Assembly: GCA_002077065.1 (NCBI GenBank)
Contig: NAJO01000018.1
Location: 744,001 to 808,000 of the forward strand
Length of the DNA: 64,000 bases
Direction of reading: 5' to 3'
Source of the DNA: Cryoendolithus antarcticus
Lineage: Eukaryota; Ascomycota; Dothideomycetes; Cladosporiales; Cladosporiaceae
Shown: positions 58,373 through 64,000 of the stretch, piece after piece
Numbering within the stretch: position 1 is the first letter of the stretch
Layout: each line of letters opens with the position of its first letter
Position numbers and translations under genes: made by a program
Notes under the pieces: model-generated
The model's input: only the letters and a program-made list of their open reading frames with translations
Databases searched by the model: none
What the model was told of the DNA's origin: nothing

Positions 58373-59672
58373 TCAAAATCGGTCCCACCCAGCGTCAAAC
58401 GCCTTCCACGTGTGATCTCCAACGCGCCAACCAGTCTCACTTCCAACATCACTGGCGTACTGGAAGTGGATCCCACCGAAGATCCTGCTGTTACCGTTAT
58501 CTTTGACAACTTGCCTTAGGCTCGTGATCCGCCTCGTGATCACCTTCCCAATAGCGGTCACATTACTACTATGTTGCACATCAACCTCATCCCCTCCAAT
58601 CCACAAAGTCAGCACCGCTCCTGCTGCGCCTCCAAACGTGGCGTGCGTGCTCAAGTAGTCCTGATGATTTGGCGTGGGGTTCAAGAGGGGAGTCCAGGTG
58701 TCGTCGGTGAGTGTGGTGTTCGAGTGAAGGTAGGTGGAAGTATTGTAGCGGAGCGCTGTGATGGGCCGCCAGGAGTAGTAGGTGTACTTTGTGTCCCAGG
58801 ATGCTATGGCGGCGTTTGCGAGGGCGTAGTTCAGGATTGCGTAGAAGCGGGCAGAGGCTGTGACGTTTGTGGCAAGGGAATCGCCGAGGACATTGTTGGC
58901 GAGGCGGTTCCAGCCGCTGAGGTGAACGTTAGTTCAGGTGGTAAGTGTGCGGCCGTAGACAGGACTTACATTGGACTGCTCTCTATCCAGAACCAAGCTA
59001 TGTCTATGTCGTGCACGGAGCGGTAGGTCGAATCATTTCTGCCCGGTTGGTAGACTTGGATCAAGGACTTCTCAAATTCGGGCGAGGTGGGCGAAGGTGG
59101 TGGTGGAGCGCGATATCGCTTCACATTTCCCAGCCCCGCAAAGAGACGGAGTCACTGAGCCTGGGGCGTGTCTGGAACTGTAGGACCGCCCGGACGAGCT
59201 TGATAGCGTCCTGGCAAGTTCGGTAGCGGCATATAAGGGACATAGCGATTGATGCCATCGTAATTTCGGGCGGTGGTGACCTTTACTGCAGCAGCTTCGC
59301 CGATAGTCCGAGCACGAGCATTGTCCGATGAGTTCGCAGAGATGCCGATGGGTGTGAAGACTGCAGCGAAGGCAGCGTCGATCGTAGGGTATAGGTGCCA
59401 TGGAAGGTCCAGACGAGACTATCGTGAGCTGCGTACGAGACAGCGAGTTGCTGAAAGGCCAGCGAGTCATAAGAGCTGTCTAATGCGGCTTTGTAGACGG
59501 CGCCTTGAACGATTGCGTTGAACCATCCAGCAGGTGGCGACGCAAGACCGTTGACGACCGTCCCGTTGGCGTATAGCGATGCTTGGTCGACCCAGTATTG
59601 CACGATGTCGTTAGGATAAGTTGCGTAGGCCAGCGTTGCGCTAGATACAGCAAGGAGACCCGAGAGCTTCAT
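58373..59672 (-). pseudogene. Secreted vanadium-haloperoxidase-like (PAP2 superfamily) gene with a frameshift and a premature stop
   Basis: The minus strand encodes a signal peptide (KLSGLLAVSSATLAYA) and then a protein of the vanadium-dependent haloperoxidase/PAP2 fold. Vanadate-site motifs are intact in the C-terminal half: K-x6-RP (KYTYYSWRP), STHATFGGA and SR-x5-H (SRIFGGIH). One ordinary intron lies at 58969-58917. Two lesions occur: the frame shifts near 59394 (after WTFHG, before YPTIDAAF), consistent with loss of one base, and TGA at 59154-59152 lies within QAQ-stop-LRLFAG. In-frame introns of 59 nt (59419-59361) and 60 nt (59178-59119) could remove both lesions but would cut out sequence that looks conserved. 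I therefore favour a recent pseudogene; unusual splicing or sequence error remain possible. Confidence 0.7.
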
Positions 59673-60133
59673 ACTCGCGGACCAAACCCTTGCCTACCTC
59701 GTGCCGGGGCTTGGGCTGTCGGCTATACTTACGTCGAAGTCTTATACGAAGCCGACTTCTATTGCGTGACTGCCGACGCGATGCTCGCACACTATGACAC
59801 CACGATCGCCAGGCGCAGCTGGCATGCAGCAGTTGAGCTCTTTGCATGGCCACGAGTGGCATTCGCTACTGAATCAAAGGTGTTGTCAAGATCGTGCTTG
59901 TTGATTGCTGCAGCCAAGCATCGCGTGATGTTGCCAAGGATGGCGAATGTAAGCGACAACGTACGTTTAGTCTCGTCAAGACGAGGCTGTGGTGCGTAAC
60001 CTGGGAAGTGCAGGTCAGAAAGATCGACAGTGCAAAGATCCTGCTCGAGAAGGTCAAAGTGGCCTCAAGTAGCTCAGCGAACGACACGTGACCGTTGCCT
60101 GAGAGAAATCGACTTCACACCTGCCTTGAATAC
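59673..60133. other. Intergenic region
   Basis: About 460 bp between the haloperoxidase-like pseudogene start and the NmrA-like stop. Nothing recognised except its expected promoter role. Confidence 0.5.
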
Positions 60134-61179
60134 TCAAGTATACTTCGCCACCGCCGCCCTCACCACACCCTCAAACTCCACAGCACCAGCCTGATGTTCG
60201 ATTGTCGCGCGAGCAGCTTCTCCCATCTCACCATCAACGAGGTTCGACCCGTAGCCCGGCAGCAAAAAGCCAGCACAAACCAACTTGAGAGCGGCCAGGA
60301 TGTCCTTCACAGCGTCCCACTTCGCCCTAGCTCCAGAAATCACCTGCTCATGATCAATATACGTGACGCTGTACTTCACGCCTTGGATCTCCTCTAGCGC
60401 GGCAACAATCTCAGCTTGCGCGACTTCGAACTTGCGGATCGGCGCGATTTTGTTCTCGCTCTCGGCAGGGTGCTTCAGAATCTGCCTGTAGCCCTGAGCG
60501 GACGTGGGCAGCGTTGAAAAGCTCAGCTTGTGGCTGCCTTGGGCCCAGTAATCGACAGTGTGTTGGGCGATGTTGATGCCGATGAAGGCAATGGATGGAT
60601 CAAGTGCCCTGGTGGGTGTCAGGATGAGAATTTTCCTGGATATACGGAGATTTCTTACCAGTCCAGCCACATCCCCGTAGGCACCGCAGTCCAGGTGAGT
60701 CCGCTGCTCTCCTTCGAGCGCAGATAGTCAATCATTCCGCCCTTCATGTCGAAGATAGGACAGAGCTTGCGGGCAGCCGCGTTGGTATCGTCTAGTCCAG
60801 ATTCACTGGGGAAGAACCGTTTCACGCCAGCCTCGATAGCCGCATCGATCATGATCTCCTCCTTGGGCTTGCCCGCCGTGCCAATGGCTGAGATCACGAC
60901 ATCCTGGCCACGGAAGGCGAAGACGTAGTCTGCATGAGAGGCATCCCCGGAAGGTATGGAGACCACAGAGGTGTTTGGCGGGTAGCTTGCATCGCTCCTG
61001 CGCGAGAGGACTGACACGGTGAAGTAGGGGTCAGCGGCAAGGGTACGAGCGATGTGGTTGCCGATATTGGTGCCACCAGCCTACAGGTGACGTCAGCGAC
61101 TCGAGCGGTGTGGTAGGGCGTGACTATTGTGGACACTGACTCCTACAATGAGCACCTTGCGATGTTCGTTACTCGACAT
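60134..61179 (-). CDS. NmrA-like NAD(P)-binding protein (isoflavone-reductase-like)
   Basis: Inferred exons on the minus strand are 61179-61141, 61080-60659 and 60608-60134, giving 311 residues; introns are 60 and 50 nt. Exon 1 encodes 13 residues ending at IVG, and splicing completes the NADP-binding loop GAGGTNIG. DVVISAIGTAG, AAIEAGVKRFFPSE and the WTAVPTGMWLDW junction are typical of the NmrA/PCBER atypical short-chain dehydrogenase group. Fungal members are either redox-sensing regulators without catalysis or small-molecule reductases; the sequence cannot decide which. It is expected in the cytosol. Confidence 0.87.
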
Positions 61180-61950
61180 GTCGCTCGAGTGTTCAAAGAT
61201 GTGACGATCGAGCGATGGAGGGCGAATGATTCTCCGTGTATGAAACAGGTTGAAAGGATATTTGAGAGTGAACCTACCTCAACAACGCGGACTCCCTAAT
61301 GTAAGGACAAAATTGCTTCTTGAGCGTCTTGTATACAAAGCGGTAGTCGCTCACAAATCAGTGATGCCCCGTAGAATGCTTGATCCCATCCGAGCCGGAT
61401 ATGGTATGGGGGATCGGTGCGAGCATCTCTTAGTCACTCAAGTATATCTTAGTCACTGCAGCATTGCCATAAACGTGCTGTCCGTCGAGGCGCCGCAATC
61501 GACCCGCAGCATGCTCTCCCTCATGGATGACGACGAAGGTCCTGAAGTATTGTTTCCTGAGTCTGCGGCCAACGTGATCAGTGATCCTAACGAATTTGCC
61601 AAGCCCAGGCTTACACATAGCGACTTTGTTTCAGCAAGCAGACCAGGATCAGCATCGAAACAGATTGCATGCGACAATCGAACTGTAATCATCGATGCTG
61701 CTCCTGGAGAGGTTATTGGATCCCTCCCGCGAAGTACGATCACCATACGCCGTCATTGAATGCTATGTTGGCTATGAGTCGGGCAAACCTCGACGTCTCT
61801 TCGTAAGCACAGGACCGGTCCGACGGAGTAGCCAGACCATAAGGCAACCATCATTCGATTCGCAGTTTTCCTTTGCGGCGTTTCAGCCCTTGGGTGTGGC
61901 GATCGGAAGACCCGGTTTCGTAGGCTCTATCTTTTGTTAGCTACAGCTCA
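61180..61950. other. Intergenic region where the rest of NRDE2 would be expected
   Basis: About 770 bp. On the minus strand, directly downstream of the NRDE2 N-terminal exon, there is no HAT-repeat coding sequence in any frame I checked. Short plus-strand frames (61510-61759, 61695-61940) have no recognised homology. Confidence 0.5.
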
Positions 61951-62715
61951 CTAAAATATCGCGGTTGACTCACCTTGCCCCATACCTTCGAACGCTTGCT
62001 CAACCTCATCCTCGTTCCACAAGTCGGCCTCCTCATCGTCGTCCGCTCCAGAATCCTTTTGCATGGGCTCTACAGGCGAGACCCCGTCTATGACGCCTTC
62101 GTGGTCCGAGACGGGCAGACTGCGTGTTTCAGACCTCGACACTCGCTTGAGCACATAGTCATCCTTCGTGCTGGCAGCCCAATCCATCTTGAAGGAGGGA
62201 TCCAGCCCCAGCACTTCGCCACCGCCTCCGAGGTGATACCTGGGTACCTTCCACTTCGAAATGCCGCCATACTTGAGGTTGTCGGGATCACCTTTAGTAT
62301 CGATGACGAAGAAGTCAACTAGATCCTGGGTTGGTGGACTTGGGTTGCGCTTGCGCTGCTTGGGCGGCACGTACCGGTTGATGGCAGCGCCGTGGTGATT
62401 GCGACGTGAGGAAGCCTCTCTCCTCGGTGATAGTCTCACCGGACTATGCAAACGAGCGCGAGTTACACGATAGCCACAAACACTGGGATTGGGGCGATCT
62501 TGTCGAACGCGCTCGTCTCTGTAATGAGTAGATCGACTCGTAGGCTTGCAGGAAGCTTGTTTGACACGAGATTTGTGCCGCCTCGAACTCTCGCTATGAT
62601 CTCGGTCGTTACGTGGTTGCGATCTGTCTGGCTCTAGCTCGTTGTGCGCTCGTTTCTTGGAGGTAAAGGTAGAGAACTTTGGTGTCTGGCGACGGTCATC
62701 ATCGCGGTCTGGCAT
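61951..62715 (-). pseudogene. NRDE2: Orphan N-terminal fragment of NRDE2-like protein
   Basis: The minus-strand frame (254 residues) starts with an Arg/Ser-rich disordered region and carries the NRDE2 N-terminal signature FFVIDTKGDPDNLKYGGISK, followed by WKVPRYH and GEVLGLDPS, then an acidic DDEEADLWNEDEVEQAFEG segment. Full NRDE2 proteins (nuclear RNAi and RNA-surveillance factors that work with the Mtr4 helicase) continue for roughly 800 more residues of HAT repeats. Here a good splice donor (GTGAGT at 61973) follows the acidic segment, but no HAT exon exists before the NmrA-like gene on the same strand. Either the gene was broken by rearrangement or a short two-exon protein remains. Its divergent neighbour is UTP10. 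Confidence 0.55.
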
Positions 62716-63025
62716 GGTGTTGATGCGCCTGTACTTGGTGGCGCACGGATAAGGGGTATGTGTGACAGTGCTGGAACATCATGATTGAGCGCGCTTCTCT
62801 GTCGAAATGTTCGAATAGCTAAGTGAAGCGAATGCACATGTCCTCAATCTTGTTGGTAGCGCGCCTGGAGCTGCCTGAGGCTAACAAATGTCGGCGGAAT
62901 TGCACCCGCACTTTCATTGATCTCGATAACTTTTTTGGACGAAGGTGTGAGACTGTCCGAGGGCAGCTATGGCCTTCATGACATATTCCTCGCAAGTCGC
63001 ATAGACGACTCTGCACCTAGCTAGC
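62716..63025. promoter_or_regulatory. Divergent promoter of NRDE2-like and UTP10 genes
   Basis: About 310 bp between the two start codons, so both genes must be transcribed from here. No distinct motif was recognised. Confidence 0.45.
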
Positions 63026-64000
63026 ATGGCGACTACATTACAGCGCCAGCTCGCAGCGATCAGCGCGAAGTCGACAAACCAACTCAATCTCAAGGCTCAG
63101 AAGCAGCGCCATGCCAAATCGCTCATATTCGAACCGCATGAGGCTGCAAAACAAGGCTTCGATACTCTCTACCAGATCTGCGCCGATGGCTTCGACGACC
63201 TCTGCCAGCTCGACGCTCGTTTCCGTCCCTTCGCCAAGACTCTGTTCGCCCCGAGCAGCGTGGAGGAGGAGAGGGAGCACCTGACGCAGGCGGACAACGA
63301 TCAGCTCAACATTGTGCTCGAACAATTCCTTGCCCTTGTGTGTGCGAGACTCCTCTTGCGGCCGGCGCAGAAGAGTGTAGAGTGGCTAGTCCGTAGATGG
63401 AGAGCACATGAGTACAATGCTTCGGCCCTGCTGTATGCGTTCCTACCATACCATACCTACGACCTTTTCCCCACTGTGCTGTCGATCGTCACGGACCAGC
63501 TCTCACCAGAGTGGAGCTTTCTGCGACCGTACAAAGCCGCCTTGCAATGTCCTCCACGGCACGCTATAGTAGCTGCGGCCATCAGCACCCCAGCGTTCAC
63601 GACAGGGTTCAGCAAGTTCATACTTGACGCAGCTAAGAGAGGTCATTACTCGAGTGCAGTCATTGGATTTTGGGCCAGTCTTATGGCACAGGCGACCAAT
63701 GGTATGTTGGACAGCTCGCAGTCCGGACGATCAGCTGTGCGCAAGCAGAGGATTGAAGACGTGCTTATCAGGATATTGCCGATTCTACAAGGAGCACTCT
63801 CGGTAGCTGGTGTAGACGAGCTGTACCTCGCTTCGTGCACGATCATAAGTCTCATCGCAACCAAAGCACACCTGGACGACAAAGTGCTGGACGCAATGAT
63901 GGAGACATTGGCTACGACCTGGACACGTGCGACCTTCGAGGATGGGGTCCCCTGCCTCGCACTGCTTGCCGAAGACAAAGTTGAGATGAGCACGCCGAAG
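63026..64000 (+). CDS. UTP10: U3 snoRNP protein Utp10 (HEATR1), N-terminal part
   Basis: The frame is open from ATG 63026 through the right edge (325 codons), so the gene is truncated by the window. The N-terminus QRQLAAISAKSTNQLNLKAQ and SLIFEPHEAAKQGFDTLYQI are characteristic of Utp10, a roughly 1800-residue HEAT-repeat protein of the t-UTP subcomplex of the small-subunit processome. It acts in the nucleolus in rDNA transcription and early 18S rRNA processing. The remaining visible sequence is helical repeat sequence. No intron was needed in the visible part. Confidence 0.92.
   Translation, partial: MATTLQRQLAAISAKSTNQLNLKAQKQRHAKSLIFEPHEAAKQGFDTLYQICADGFDDLCQLDARFRPFAKTLFAPSSVEEEREHLTQADNDQLNIVLEQFLALVCARLLLRPAQKSVEWLVRRWRAHEYNASALLYAFLPYHTYDLFPTVLSIVTDQLSPEWSFLRPYKAALQCPPRHAIVAAAISTPAFTTGFSKFILDAAKRGHYSSAVIGFWASLMAQATNGMLDSSQSGRSAVRKQRIEDVLIRILPILQGALSVAGVDELYLASCTIISLIATKAHLDDKVLDAMMETLATTWTRATFEDGVPCLALLAEDKVEMSTPK

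Overview
This is nuclear DNA of a filamentous ascomycete (Pezizomycotina). The gene content and style suggest a Dothideomycete, possibly Mycosphaerellales, but that placement is inference. The signs are short introns (about 48-102 nt) with CTRAC-type branch points, and protein families typical of moulds: HET-NACHT-WD40 receptors, SAT4/PTH11-type rhodopsin-domain membrane proteins, Zn(II)2Cys6 regulators, DUF3455 and a fused MoaA-MoaC protein. I recognised no tRNA, rRNA, transposon or CRISPR array.

Layout. 0.8-15 kb looks accessory: a seven-helix rhodopsin-domain protein, two unrelated class A flavin monooxygenases facing each other tail to tail, a 1512-residue NLR-type receptor (HET, NACHT, 14 WD40 blades), a GFA/CENP-V zinc protein and an FtsJ-like methyltransferase with uncertain 5' splicing. 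15.7-26.8 kb holds an MFS transporter, the molybdenum-cofactor gene cnxABC (MoaA-MoaC), a Vps3/TRAP1-like CORVET subunit and the Golgi golgin CASP/Coy1. 26.8-43 kb holds two Zn2Cys6 transcription factors, adenine deaminase and a DENND11/LCHN-like protein, separated by long gene-poor stretches. 43-50 kb has, all on the minus strand, a secreted DUF3455 protein, an intracellular GH13 amylase and the mitochondrial phosphate carrier. 50-64 kb has a disordered protein with a UIM-like motif, the large DIP2/Cmr2 protein, a broken secreted vanadium-haloperoxidase-like gene, an NmrA-like protein, an orphan N-terminal piece of NRDE2, and the start of UTP10, which runs off the right edge.

Most genes act independently (housekeeping trafficking, cofactor, purine, mitochondrial and ribosome-biogenesis functions). 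The most notable signals are: (1) a tandem 5' splice site in cnxABC, where one donor makes the MoaA-MoaC fusion while the other donor, or intron retention, makes MoaA ending in Gly-Gly, as in the animal MOCS1 locus; (2) two introns that only make sense as GC-AG introns, one of which splits a zinc-cluster cysteine codon; (3) two damaged or truncated genes (haloperoxidase-like and NRDE2); (4) a uORF that stops one base before the ATG of the GFA gene. All intron coordinates are my own manual splice inferences, checked for reading frame but not against RNA.
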